NCBI GenBank assembly: GCA_904063045.1
Contig: CAJFCJ010000009.1
Coordinates: 786,942 to 850,941 of the forward strand
From: Dimorphilus gyrociliatus
Taxonomy: Eukaryota; Annelida; Polychaeta; Dinophilidae
Direction: 5' to 3'
DNA: 64,000 nucleotides
In this document: piece by piece, positions 17,758 through 29,516 of the stretch
Numbering within the stretch: the first letter of the stretch is position 1
How the letters are laid out: every line of letters starts with the position of its first letter
Notes under the pieces: generated by a model
What the model was told of the DNA's origin: nothing
The model's database searches: none
Seen by the model: only the letters and a program-made list of their open reading frames with translations
Program-made: the position numbers and the translations under genes

Positions 17758-18735
17758 CTATTGAAAAGATTCCTGTAATGAAGTAAGGGCGTTTGGCGGT
17801 GTTGATATTCTATTTATATCGTTCCTCTTCCTACGTTCAAACATTTTTTTAATTGCTTTTCGAAAAGCGGGAAATTTTGCTGCGAAGAGGAAAGGATTGA
17901 GACTAGAATTGAAGACGAACAGGTTCTGGAATGCCCTTGACACCCAAGGTGGAACGTCGTTCAGTTGAGGATCTATTAAATAGTGAAGATTTAAAGGTAA
18001 CCAACAAATGAGAAAAGCCAAGAAGAGGAGAGATAGACGTTGACAAGCCTTTATAAACCTTCTCCTGGATGTTGATCCGCGATTGGCCATTCGTACTTGA
18101 ACATTTGAATATATTATATAATAACAAACACCCGTTGCTACTATAGGCAAGACGAGAAAACAAATAGTTGTATATGAAGCATAAAAAAACCAGTGGCTCT
18201 TCTTACTCTTCCAATATGATGGAGTGCAATAGGCATATATCGAATTGAAAGTAATGTAAACAAAGCCCCCTAATGGAGGCAAGATTACTACGAAGAAGAC
18301 GATGAACCAAATAAACAATAATATCAAGTAGGTTATCTTTGTGGAGGTGATATCTACACCGCAAATGCTATGTTTGTGAGACTTTGCCAAAGCGCATCTA
18401 TTGACGGCAATTGCAAGGTTAGTTAGAACACTTACACCGGCGTTTTGTCCCTGTATAAGCGATGTGACCTCGCAGCTGAATATCGAGAGTCTCCAAGCTC
18501 GGAAGAGGAAGGCATGAATTAGTAGAGGGCAAACAATTATACATACAAGACCATCAATCACAGCCAAATTTACTACCAAAAGGTGACAACGTTTTCGTAA
18601 GGCTGGTGTCACCACCGCCACTGCTATTATAACGACATTGGTGAGTCCGCCAATTAAACCAATAAAGGTGAGTATAGTTATAACTATCCAACGTTCCGGT
18701 TCGGAAAGTTGTTCAATTTGTAGCGAACTGTTCAT
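17758..18735 (-). CDS. class A (rhodopsin-like) GPCR, single exon
   Basis: 325 residues in one exon with seven hydrophobic helices. Landmarks are the TM1 Asn (GGLTNVVII), the TM2 acidic residue (NLAVIDGL), the extracellular Cys pair (SCEVTS at TM3, YCTPSYW in loop 2), TM6 CWLPLNLHYL and TM7 FNSSLNPFLFAAKF. The TM3 end reads VNRCALA: Asn replaces the Asp of DRY and Cys replaces Tyr. TM7 is NPxxF rather than NPxxY. Asn in place of the DRY Asp is seen in the Tre1/Moody-like group and some melatonin-type receptors, so that part of class A is a reasonable guess; no ligand can be assigned. The N-terminus has one N-glycosylation sequon (NSS). Loop 3 is basic and Ser-rich (NRGSTSRRRF). The single-exon structure contrasts with its neighbours and is common for class A receptors. 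Confidence 0.85.
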   Translation of the reverse strand: MNSSLQIEQLSEPERWIVITILTFIGLIGGLTNVVIIAVAVVTPALRKRCHLLVVNLAVIDGLVCIIVCPLLIHAFLFRAWRLSIFSCEVTSLIQGQNAGVSVLTNLAIAVNRCALAKSHKHSICGVDITSTKITYLILLFIWFIVFFVVILPPLGGFVYITFNSIYAYCTPSYWKSKKSHWFFYASYTTICFLVLPIVATGVCYYIIYSNVQVRMANRGSTSRRRFIKACQRLSLLFLAFLICWLPLNLHYLIDPQLNDVPPWVSRAFQNLFVFNSSLNPFLFAAKFPAFRKAIKKMFERRKRNDINRISTPPNALTSLQESFQ

Positions 18736-21021
18736 CTGATAGCAATCTTTTATTCTTTTCTCTAGTTTTCGTGCAACCCCTTAAATTTTACTTTCAATTC
18801 TTTTTATTATCCTCTAAAGCTTCTATTCTGTATTCATAAATACAAAAAAAAGCTTTTTAATCTTTTTTGTCGAAATTCTTATTCCTTTGTTTTCTCCTTA
18901 ATAAGGCTTCCTCATTTACGGATGATAAGAAGAAATGTTCTTTTTTTTAACGACCTTCTTTTCCGTTTCCCTGGATATTATCGAATATTAATTGCGATGT
19001 AAATATTATAAATGTCGTTAGAAAGCAAATTTTTTATCAAATGCAGTATATATGTATGATTAATAGCATTGTTCTAAATTACACTTATTTTTAACGTAGG
19101 CCTGGATATTTTTGCTGTGTGTATACTGTATATGTAAACAATAAAACAATGCTTGTTTTATTTGTAAATAACTCTAGATGAAATAGGAAGAAAATAGAAG
19201 AAAGTTATATAAAAAACACAGAGAAATATATAAATTTATTAATATAAACGCTTAATTTTCGGTTGCAGAAAAGTGTTTACGTTATCTCCATCAGTTGAAA
19301 ATGGTACTTTTGCATTTGTTTGTATATTTTCCATACAATTACTATATTTTATATGTTTTTTTTATTACAAACTGTTAACTTATAAATATAAAAATATTAT
19401 CCTTATTATATAAGCAAGTATTCTTCGTGCTTTTTTTTTTTTTTTGCCTACCGAAGAAGAAAAAAAACAGCAAAAATGTTAGACCACCTACAAATATCAT
19501 TAATCACATATACTTTTTTCATGTTTATTAAAATCGTCTTGCAAGTTTCTTTCTTTGTTTTGCTTTGTTTTTTTTTCAAACAATGCATTTACCTATTGTA
19601 ATATCTTTTAAGTAAATTTAATAGAAAATCTCATTGAAGTTTGTTTTTTTAAAAAAACAATAAAAAAGTGTTTATAATTCTTTTTTATATTGTTCTTATA
19701 CTAAAAAAATGAAAATTTCAACGATAAAAAAAACCTTACCTTCTTTTTAATTAATAAATCCGATTGATTGTTTTTTTCATAGTATCCATTAAGATTCGAT
19801 AGGAGAAAAAAAATTGTAAAAACTAGTTGTTAGAACTTTACGAGAAGGAAAGTAAAGATTTTTTTTTTTTACACGCTCAAGGTTGGGAAGAGTAAGGCGA
19901 ACTGCGTCACGCACTTTTCAGTTGCCCTGGTAACATCTTTATATACATTTGTCTTCATCTTAATAAATTTTCGCTGGTCCGCTTTTTATTGCTATTCGTT
20001 TTATATGAAAATTAGAACGTTTTCTTTTGTCTTATTTCTTTATGAATACTTGATTTTTGTTCATTTATGGTTAAATATTGATAAATAAAATTTAGATTAA
20101 AATGTATAATTTATTAATATAAACCACTCATCATCATTATACATATATGAATATATATGTATATATATACATATACTGTATATATATAGTTTTTATTTAA
20201 AATATAAAGGTATAAATGAGACAAACTACGCCCTCTAGTGAATTGTTAAGAAGGAAAAGATAATTTCGTTAGTATGTATTGTGTCTTCTCCCTTTCAGTA
20301 ATAAAAATTGAATTACAATATAACTATGTTGATAATTTGATGATGAATTAGTCATTTATATTTATTTAAAAAAAAAAGCTTCTTTAATCAATTAGCACAA
20401 TTCTATTTTAGCTAATTGAATTATTTAAAAAAAAAATCTTCTCTCCATTAATTACAAAAGTAAACAACTCTATAAGATATCTTTTAATCTTGAAATTGTT
20501 TGCTTTGTTTGCTTGTTTGTTTTTCAACATTTTCTAAAGAGTTTTTAATTTAAATATAAAGTAAAAATTCAATCAGTGACATAATAAAATACTCTTTAAA
20601 AAAAAACCTGCATGTCTAACAGATGGTGAGAATAAATCTTGGGTTATTTATCAGTCTTTCACTCTAGTATTTCAGCGGTAGAAAAAATCCAAATGGAAAA
20701 CATCGGCGTTAGCTTTAAATTTTATATGTTCTGTCCTAAAATAAGAATGATATAATGTATAGTTTTTACAAAAGGAAATAATCTTTACAAGCATTAAGCG
20801 TCTCTTCTTTGATAAAGCTTTAAAGGTAAATTTTGGAGGGATGAAAAAGTTATTTTTCCCTGTACTTTATTATAGAGTTTAATAATCTTGACGTTTCTTA
20901 TATAATAGATCATTTAGGTTTTGTGTAATGTCAACAACCTCGTCTATATTTTTTCTTTTAATTGAAGTTGCGGTCGTTATTTAGACTGTATAATTGTAAA
21001 GATTTTCTTCATTTGGTAGTT

Positions 21022-21046
21022 TCTCTCTCTCTCTCTCTCTCTCTCT
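21022..21046. repeat. (TC)n microsatellite
   Basis: Uninterrupted CT dinucleotide tract of about 25 bases in the gene desert. Confidence 0.9.
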
Positions 21047-22378
21047 ATACAGAAACAATTTATTGTCAAAAATGAGGAATTCATACGATATACTCATATT
21101 TTATATAATTTCAATTGAATCGTCAATATTTAGTCTACTCTCATCACACCAAAATTAAATCTGTAATAGGCTGTTTTCGTCTTAAACTCTAATAATTATC
21201 AAGTATTATAAGCCCTTCGACTTGCTGTGGAAAAGTACTCGTTCTGAAGCTCGTAAATTTCTGAAATATTTCGAGGAATCTAGATTAATTGGAGAGTTAC
21301 GGATAAAAAGCTTAATCCTATGAATATATATTTATCAATCTCAAGTAGTGTCTTAATATTTAAAAGGATAAAGTTGCATAGATCATTCGATTCTATTAAA
21401 AACGAATGGTTTTTTTTATGTTAAAGACTTGAAGGACTTAAATAAATTGATGTTCTAAGATTGAAGATAATTAAAGAATCTTAATGTCTGTTTAAAGATT
21501 AAATACAGGAAATGTCATTCATAAATAATAAATGAGGATTATCAATATTCTCCTGCCTAGTCTATTTTTTAACTTTTCTCTCTGTCTCTCTCCAAGCATA
21601 ACAACGTTATTATTGTGCTATATGGGTTGAATAATTAAAATCTCTCTCTACAGTAATTATAGATAAAAGAAGAGATAAGCCATAAGGTGGAGAGGAATAA
21701 GGAGAAGAAGATATTTACTAATCTCAGGTATCTTTCATAGCATGCTTCATTATTCGTTTATCAGTCATAAATAGTCGTTGAGACGATTAAGAGATATAAA
21801 CTAGTTCCATAGTGTTACAGATAAGAGACTCGGGTTGTATAATTCATTAAGAATAATTGATCACAAAAATTGATAGGCAACTTTGAGAACAATACCATTG
21901 TGACTTAAACTGAACAAGCCTTCTCTCTCTCTCTCTAGTCTGTCTCCCAAATGGGTGCAATTTATCATAAGTATTTAAATGAATTTCTCTTTATATACTA
22001 TATATATTAGAATAATATAAATGAAAAGATCCGAATGATACTGTTGTTCATAATTTTGGGAATGTCCATATTCTTATTATTCTATCATTGTTTCCCTATT
22101 CTTAACAGGAAATAAAGGATTACAATTAGATAATAAAAGAAAAGTCTATAAAATATCTCTTCAATCATAATCATCTCCTATGTTGACGCCTTCTCATATT
22201 GACTGCCTCAATAAAATAAAAACAACTAAATTAAGATATCCTTTCCACCTACGTTTTCCTGACGTCATAAGATAAATGCAATTTATCAATGATCTATCAT
22301 AAATAATTATTAAATTACTATTCAATACAAAGCAAAAGCGAGATAAACAACTTAAAATTTAAAGTACTTTGTTTATAG

Positions 22379-22410
<32 letters not shown>

Positions 22411-22426
22411 AAGAAAGAAAGAGAGC
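22379..22426. repeat. (GA)n microsatellite grading into (GAAA)n
   Basis: GA dinucleotide tract with one interruption, followed by AAAG tetranucleotides. Non-coding. Confidence 0.9.
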
Positions 22427-23551
22427 GATATATCTTTTTCTAATCTTATCAACTAAAAAATCAATCTTTAATTATTGCTCATAAATGATTTTTTTCTTAA
22501 TAGAATTATTTAGTTAATCCTTTTTTTTTTAAAAAAACAAAAACTAACAAAACTAGAAGAAAAATGTTAAAACAGATAATGTTATTGTCAGTTTTGAAGA
22601 CGTTCTATTTAGATTTGTTTTCCTTTTTTAGTAAAAAGTATAGTTATATAAAATTTCCTTAGTAAAGTATTTATTATATAAGACGAATATTTATACAAGT
22701 TATTAATAAATGAATTTAATAACAATTGCTTTTTATCAATAAGCTTCTATTATTCAAAATAATATCCAACAAAATAAGCTTTTTAGCTATATGAGAGATA
22801 TAGAATGCTAATCGTCAGACTTTTAATTGTTGAAAATTCTTTAATATTTCTTTGCCTATTTACCCGGTTACTGGGATATTCCTCTTAATTGATAGGTTAA
22901 GCAGTTTTTCAAATATTTTTAACGGAAGTTCTTTTATTTACGTTTGCAAAGTTTCAAGATTTTTAGTCATTTTCCAGCTAAATAGAGAATAAACAAGTAC
23001 AAAAATAGTGAAAAAATTTATTATTTAATAAATAAAGATTATTAATTTACATATTTTTTTCTTTCTATCATTTCTCTTCTATTTTTATTGAAAAGAATTT
23101 TTTATAAATGGTTGCTCTAAATAACTGAGAACATATTTTGTATTTAACGCCATCTCTTGAGTAAAATTATTACCGATACTCCCTGTGTTATATTGTTCAA
23201 CTTTACAATCCCTACTGTTGCTATGGACGCAGTTAAACATTAATTTCGTTCGCGTCTAGGAGAAGTACTCTTTCGACAGGATTTTGAAAACAAACAAAGT
23301 AGGCCAGAAGGTGATTCTAAAAAATATAATATTTTATACAATTGCTTTCTCCTATTCTCAAATTCATTTGTATATACGAAATCTTGCTAAGCGCACCTTT
23401 ATTCTATTTGTGGCATGTTATTGTACTTTTTCTCTCCGCTTAGATGATTATTGGTGATATGTTGTTATTTATTTATTAAATTTAGCTTTCAAGTATTCTG
23501 AATTTGCCGCATCTTGATTAAGATTTTATTTAAACAAACTTAAATAAAATT

Positions 23552-26500
23552 ATGGATCAACAAGAAAACGGTGTTAAATCCAACTGTGAGTACTCAAATA
23601 TACAACAGCAAAAATCTCTAATACTACCAAGACAAGTTATTATTTTTGTTAATTACAATTTTTAATACTTTTTTTTTTTTTAAAAAAATACTTTTCGCTT
23701 TTTTCATTATAAATAATAGCAAGGAAGATTTTCTATTTACACATTTTTTATTGTGTTTTGTTATAGTTTAAGTACGAGTTTTAACCGTTTTTTATCTTTC
23801 TCTCTCTCTCTCTCCTTTTCCTTCTTCACAGGGAATCGTTGAAAAATTAGTTTTCTTTTTAATTGGATTCTTTTGTCAATTTTCAAATGTTTTTTCAAGT
23901 ATTTTATTTTTTTATTAGCTCCAGTTCCTCCGCCGAGAGCTTCCAGTAGAAACTCAATTAAGTCTAAGGCGGAAAACGGAACAGAAAGTCCTAAGAACGG
24001 CGGTTCAAGACCATCGAGTCGAACTTCCATAACGTCAAAAGGTCGAAAGAGCCCAAGGAACGAGGAACCGAGGACTTCGAGTAGAACATCAACAAGATCG
24101 AAAGACGAAAGTGATAAATCTGCTGTAAAAGCGGATTCTCGACCTTCGAGCAGGAACTCTAATATTGATAAAAATCAGGGGTCTAGAGCATCCCTTAGAT
24201 CAACTAAAGAGAACGGTAATCAAAGTCCCAAGCCAGAAAAGGAAAGGCCTTCGAGCAAAGCCTCAGTAAGATCGGCTGCTGGAAACGAAGATAATAAGAA
24301 AGAAGAGCGGAGCAGGCCATCAAGCAAAACATCTATTCATTCAAAATTGGAAGAAGAAAAACAGCAAAACGACGAAGCAGTAGCTAAACAGGAGGAAGAA
24401 AAAAAACCGGAGGAAGAGGTGGAAAAAGAATTAGAAGAGAAAAAAGAGGAAGAACCGGCAGAAGAGGTAGAAAAGGAATCGGAAGAGAAAAAAGAGGAAG
24501 AACCAGCAGAAGAGGTAGACAAGGAATCAGAAGATAAAAAAGAGGAAGAATCAGCTGAAGAGGCACAAGTAGAGGAGAACAAGGAGGAAAAGAAAGAAGA
24601 GGAAGAGTTACAGCCAGAAGAAGAAAAACAGGTGGAGGAGAGTAAAGAAGAGGAGAAACCTGAAGAAAAATCTGAAGAGAAAAAAGAGGACGAAACTATG
24701 CAAGAACCTGAAGAACAGGAGCAAAAGGAAGAAATTAAACAACCTGAAGAGGAAAAAGCAACTGCAGAACCATCCGAGAAGAATTCAGATGAAAAGCCTG
24801 ACATGAACAGCAATCAAGGCGAAGGAAAATCAGAGGGAAATGGAAATGTTGCCGTTCTAGCCGGTGGAGCAGTGATCACTAAGGAAACCACACAGGAAAA
24901 GGAAAATCTGAAGAGAAGCCCATCTTGTATGGAGACCGAAGAAACCGTAGCTAATCTTATAGATAACTTAAACAATCGACCATACGATTCGCCAGATACT
25001 TTGGCCGATTTAAAGGTTCTAAGTGGAATGTATTGGGTAAAAAAGCAAGACACCGCAATAGTAAAAGAGAGGAGATTAGCAATTGCCTCATATTTTATCA
25101 AATATAAATTCATTTCAACTGCTTCAAAAATGATGATCTGGTACAATAGTGTTGGAGTTTTTAAAAATGACAACATATGGTTCCCATGCTATTTCGTATA
25201 CAATTGCCTATGGAACTATTCAGATTCATCCAAAGAGCTATGTACTGTAAGTTGAACATTTATATAAAAATCTTTTCAAATATCTAATTAATTTAATCAA
25301 AAAATAGGAACTAATGGAAAATGACATTACTAAATTGTTGGTAGCAAACTTGCAACACAAACCATATACTGATAACGCCAATAGCAAGGTATAAAATTAT
25401 CTTATATTAGGTTTTATTAAATTATTAACAAAACCTTTTTATCTTTTAAAGAATGTTTTATATTTACTAAAAGCGTCTTTAAGTATCCTGCAAAATATGG
25501 GAAGATTTCCTCACTTGATTGATCACTTGCGTGAAAATGGTGTCGGACCTGCAGCAGAAATTTATATTAATAGTTCAATTGTATTTCTACAAACTTTATC
25601 TATAATGCTCCTATCAGCTGTTGTAAAGGAGGGGGAAAATGCTGATAAACTCGGTGGGAAAGATGTTATTATAAGTCAAATCATTAATTTTTTAAAGAAG
25701 GCTCTAGAATCGTCTAAAAGACGTCATTCGGGATTTTCTCCAGATGAGTTACTTTTAGGCTTGGATAGGCTAGCGGCGTACGATGAAAATAAGAAAATTC
25801 TTTTGAATAAAGATATAGTTCCCGTTCTTACTGAACTTCTATCATCAGAAAATTTCGATGAAAGACAATACGCCGCCAAAGTTCTATGGTCTTTGGCATT
25901 TGATGAAGAGGGCAAGGAAATTATTCTTGAACAGAGTAAAACTGAATTAGAAATTTTGGCTAAAAAGGGATCTGATAAGGATAGTAAAAATGCTAAAGGC
26001 TGTTTATGGATATTATATGGAAACAGTGAGGAAGACATGAAAAAAAAGTTGGCTCAACAGAAAAATCAAACTATTCAGAAGAAGATTTTTATAAGCTATA
26101 GTTGGGCTTTTCAAGACGTAATTGTAGATTTGTCAAATGAACTGAAGAAAAACGGCTTTGATATTTGGCTCGATGTTGAACAAATGACTGGCTCTACTCT
26201 TGAAAAAATGGCAGAAGGCATTGAAGAAAGTGGTTTAATTGTTGTTGCCCTATCCGAATCATATAAGATGAGCCCCAGCTGTAGAGCAGAGGCGGAGTAT
26301 ATGTTCAAACTACAAAAACCATTTGTACCAATTATGACACAAAGAGGATATAAGCCAGATGGCTGGTTGGGTATCCTTATGGGCTCCAAGTTTTATATTA
26401 ATTTTGATGGCAAATTCAGCTTCAGTAAGGCTTTGGAAAAGCTGCTAAGGGAAATAAATCGAATACTAGATGCAGATGATAGCAATAATCAAGCCATAGT

Positions 26501-26843
26501 TCCAACAACAGCACCATCTACAATGGCACGTAAGTAACTGAAATTGTAAAGAAATACTAAACTAATCTAATTTTGATACGTAATTTTAGCATCTTTTAAA
26601 AGTGAAAAAAGAAACATAGACGAAGTGAAGACATGGGATAAAGACAGAATTAACCAATGGATTGAGAAAGAGAACATTGCTGATTTGAAAGATTTCCTAC
26701 AAGATTTTGATGGTAAAATGTTATATCAACTGCAAACAGTTCGTGAAGAAGTACCCGATTTCTTTTACAAGAAAATTGATGAATCTGGTTTGAGTTTCAC
26801 AAAAATATTAAAATTGACTAGTGCCATGGATAACTTTGTTTAA
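23552..26843 (+). CDS. ARM-TIR-SAM-like protein with repetitive charged N-terminus
   Basis: Five exons. The first (23552-23591) encodes MDQQENGVKSN and splices to 23918. Residues up to about 150 hold repeats of a basic phosphorylatable motif (RPSSRTS, RTSSRTS, RPSSRNS, RPSSKAS, RPSSKTS). A Glu/Lys-rich acidic tract of about 150 residues follows (24340-24800), including imperfect EEKKEEEPAEEVEKE units. Then comes an armadillo-like helical region (for example ELLSSENFDERQYAAKVLWSLAFDEEGKE) and a TIR domain from KKIFISYSWAFQDVIVDL (about 26080) to about 26450. The TIR has GFDIWLDVEQMTGSTL, the CRAEAEYMF motif, whose Glu aligns with the NADase Glu of enzymatic TIRs, and KPFVPIMTQ. The last exon (from about 26590) is a compact helical domain resembling SAM (TWDKDRINQWIEKENI). 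SARM1 has ARM-SAM-SAM-TIR, so the order differs. NAD+ cleavage is inference. Confidence 0.82.
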
Positions 26844-26948
26844 ATGTGAGTGTTACATGACAAACATAGCAAAATATTTTACCGATTTAAAGCTACTTAA
26901 CATTTGTTTCTTATTCCTTCATAAATGTCGATATTGTAACTTTAATTG

Positions 26949-27343
26949 TAATTAAACAATCCCTTTGACTGTTTCCGTCAGGGCTAGCACACATTTACCG
27001 TTTTCATATGATTGGCCACAAGAACGAAATATTTCATTACATATATTATGATGATCACAACTAAGTTCTCGTGTACAGGTTCCATTGCCATGGCTTTTTG
27101 TAATCCAGTTTGAGATTTATTACAAACATCTATGTATGTATAATATTCCTGATAAGAAATTGTGAAAGTTTTGGCCAGCATCTCTTCATATGTAGTACAA
27201 TATAGAGTTACTGAACGCTTCTGTTCGAAAAATACTCTCTCATAACTCTTCAAGGAACTAATTTCTTATGTCTACAACCAGGAAAATATATTCTACTTTC
27301 TGATCGCAATTTAGAGATTCATCCCATTTCATTCTTTTGGAAT

Positions 27344-27384
<41 letters not shown>

Positions 27385-28560
27385 AATAACCTGCTCAACA
27401 TAACGATAGCAATTATGATCAATTTCAAAAGGATGATAATTTTTGCAACATATGTGTCCACACTCAAGCAATACATTACACTTAATTGTACATATTCCAA
27501 TAGGATAATATCCAGTATCATGATGATCTTCATTTTGGACATCCTTCTTCTGAAATTTCTTCTTTGCAATTGGAATCATAGTTCATTCTGATCAGTAAGT
27601 GAACCTATGTCACAAATTGATCGTGTTTATCTACCTATATGCGATTATTCATGACTATAATCACATGTTTTCAATGATTATAGCATAATAACATGTAAAC
27701 TATCAATTGCTCTTACTTCCTTAAAAATTCCCAAATCTTCTTCATCGTCTTCTCTCTTATGTTCTTGTATCTGCTTAAAGAAAAAAAGAGTCTAAAGAGG
27801 AACTTTATTTTTCTTATCTTTCGTGCGGCCGTGATTGAAAAAGTTTACAATTCCAGAGATTTCGTTACTTCATCAGCATTTTTTAAATTGGTATAAATAG
27901 GGCGAACATAACCCACAATTCTCTGTACGCTACTTTTGAACAAACAATCTTATACTTTCAAGCCCTAATAAAGATATTTTTAGATATGAATTAACCCATC
28001 GTCTATTCTACAAAAGCTTGATTTTTTACTAGCTCCAGGTGTTGTCATGCCAATTAATACAGAACCAATATCATATTGAGAGAAATCATGAACTTTATCT
28101 AACATGTCCAAAGAGCTGTGTTTTAAAATAGCACACCTTTCTGAATGTATCAGTTCGTTTGAACAGTTTTACAAGCATTTTTTATGGCGATTTTAGTTCT
28201 TTACTTATCTCTATACTTTATTCATAAAAGCTTTGTACGGCACCATTTCGAAACAACAGTGTGTTCCTTAACTTTGAGATTAACTTAAGTAAAAAGTTCA
28301 TGGAGGTACTTGGATAAGGGCAGAATTTTATCTGACAGCATACGGTGTGTCAAAGCTTCGTATTACGTCGGATCAAGAAGAACTTTGTCATCATGAGGCA
28401 TTTTGTCGTCTGAGAAAACATTACAATAATTATAAGATTCTTTAATAGGGGTATCAAATTCCAATCAGTTCAGATTTAATATGAATAGGTGATCCTCTTA
28501 AATCAGTTTGTAGCTTCAGAACTGCCTCCATGTTGCTATAGAAGATAAAAGAAATACTGT
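26949..28560 (-). pseudogene. decayed ZNFX1-like helicase / NFX1-type zinc-finger remnant
   Basis: Reading the minus strand, short coding-like pieces in several frames follow the order of ZNFX1-type proteins. They are a helicase-like piece with VLIGMTTPGASK (about 28040-28080, compare the GMTTTGAAKY segment of ZNFX1), SVQRIVGYVRPIYTNLKNAD (about 27870-27935, like the QHRMRP..region), an acidic linker piece (QEHKREDDEEDLG, about 27740), and NFX1-type Cys/His pieces ICTIKCNVLLECGHICC (about 27450) and CTRELSCDHHNICNE (about 27060), ending in a stop at 26961 region. In-frame stops and frame changes occur between and within them, and no P-loop is seen. I read it as a broken gene. A divergent gene with unrecognised small introns is the alternative. 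Confidence 0.5.
27349..27380. repeat. (GA)n microsatellite
   Basis: Pure GA tract of about 32 bases on the plus strand, inside the ZNFX1-like remnant. It sits just past a plausible splice donor of the Cys-rich piece. Confidence 0.9.
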
Positions 28561-29516
28561 TATTTTAGTACATTAACTATTCCTCTCCCTGTCTTTAGTA
28601 GAGAATATTTGTAAACACACCCTTTTAGCAGCACTCCTCCCAACTTGATGGCATTTATCCATCTTTTTTTCACTTTGAGGAGAGCAACTCTCTAGGGGTG
28701 TAACCAACGACTTTGTGGACAAGTGAGATGTTTGGTAAAGACTCTTAAATTGAAAATTTATCAATTCTCCAAAAGAAGCTGATTCATTATGCAAAATTTA
28801 CCTCTAATTTATGCAATTGAATATATAAGCCTATACATTTATATAATTGACTTGTACGGATGTGTTTTCTAAAAGAGAGTCTAGATAGTTAAAACACAAT
28901 TTAATCTAAACATGATTTATTATATGATCATTTATTCTCTTTCATTATCGTATTTAAAAAGATGGGCAGAAAAAGAGAGAGAGAGAGAGAGAAACGAAGA
29001 AAGAAAGAGATAAAGATAAAGATTTTAGACAAAAGAAGAAAGGAATTATTTTTAGATAATAAGTATAAAAATCATATAAAACTTCAAAAATCATATCATT
29101 ATTGCGTAATAATTACAAATGAATCTTTTTTAAACGTATTTTCGATTAAACGTTTCTTTTTGGCCTTTCATAGCATGTTGATTTGATGAATATATTGATT
29201 TATTTCGGCTCTCATTACACGTTTGTTTGAATATATTGATTTTTTAATAAAAAAAAAAGTATCGATCACTATTTAATCATCAAGGAAAAGAAGGTAAAGT
29301 CAGAGAATAACACACTTTAAAGAATTATTAACCATCTGAGATGTATAAAAGCCTAGTGCTAAGAAAAATATAGGTAGGTAGTTGGTTTATTTGTTATTCC
29401 TTATTCTTGAATAGAGGTGGCCTAAATATTCAAATGATTCTGAGCAATATATTTGGCCTTATATAGAATTTATCATTCAAATAGTGTTTTGTTAAGCAGT
29501 GATCGCCATTTTAAAT
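28561..29516. other. intergenic region upstream of the EF-hand gene
   Basis: AT-rich, with a short (GA)n-like tract at 28975-28995. A 73-codon minus-strand frame at 28573-28794 shows no recognisable domain; it could be a further fragment of the adjacent remnant. The promoter of the EF-hand gene should lie near 29400-29500. Confidence 0.4.

Larger units (their letters stand above)
18736..23551. other. 4.8-kb gene desert, AT-rich, microsatellite-bearing
   Basis: No convincing coding frame on either strand across 4.8 kb, unusually long for this compact region. It contains poly-T/poly-A runs, TA-rich palindromes (about 20145-20195), CT and GA dinucleotide tracts and a consensus CRE octamer TGACGTCA at 22260-22267. 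It lies upstream of both the GPCR (-) and the TIR gene (+), so it may hold distal regulatory sequence or 5' UTR introns for either. Confidence 0.5.

Noticed and set aside
24337..24813. 158-codon Ser/Phe-rich minus-strand frame
   Set aside because: It is the antisense of the Glu/Lys-rich tract of the TIR gene; the composition is a mirror artefact.
28962..29186. 74-codon Arg/Lys/Glu-rich frame
   Set aside because: Begins in a GA tract and continues as AT-rich sequence with no domain; likely chance.
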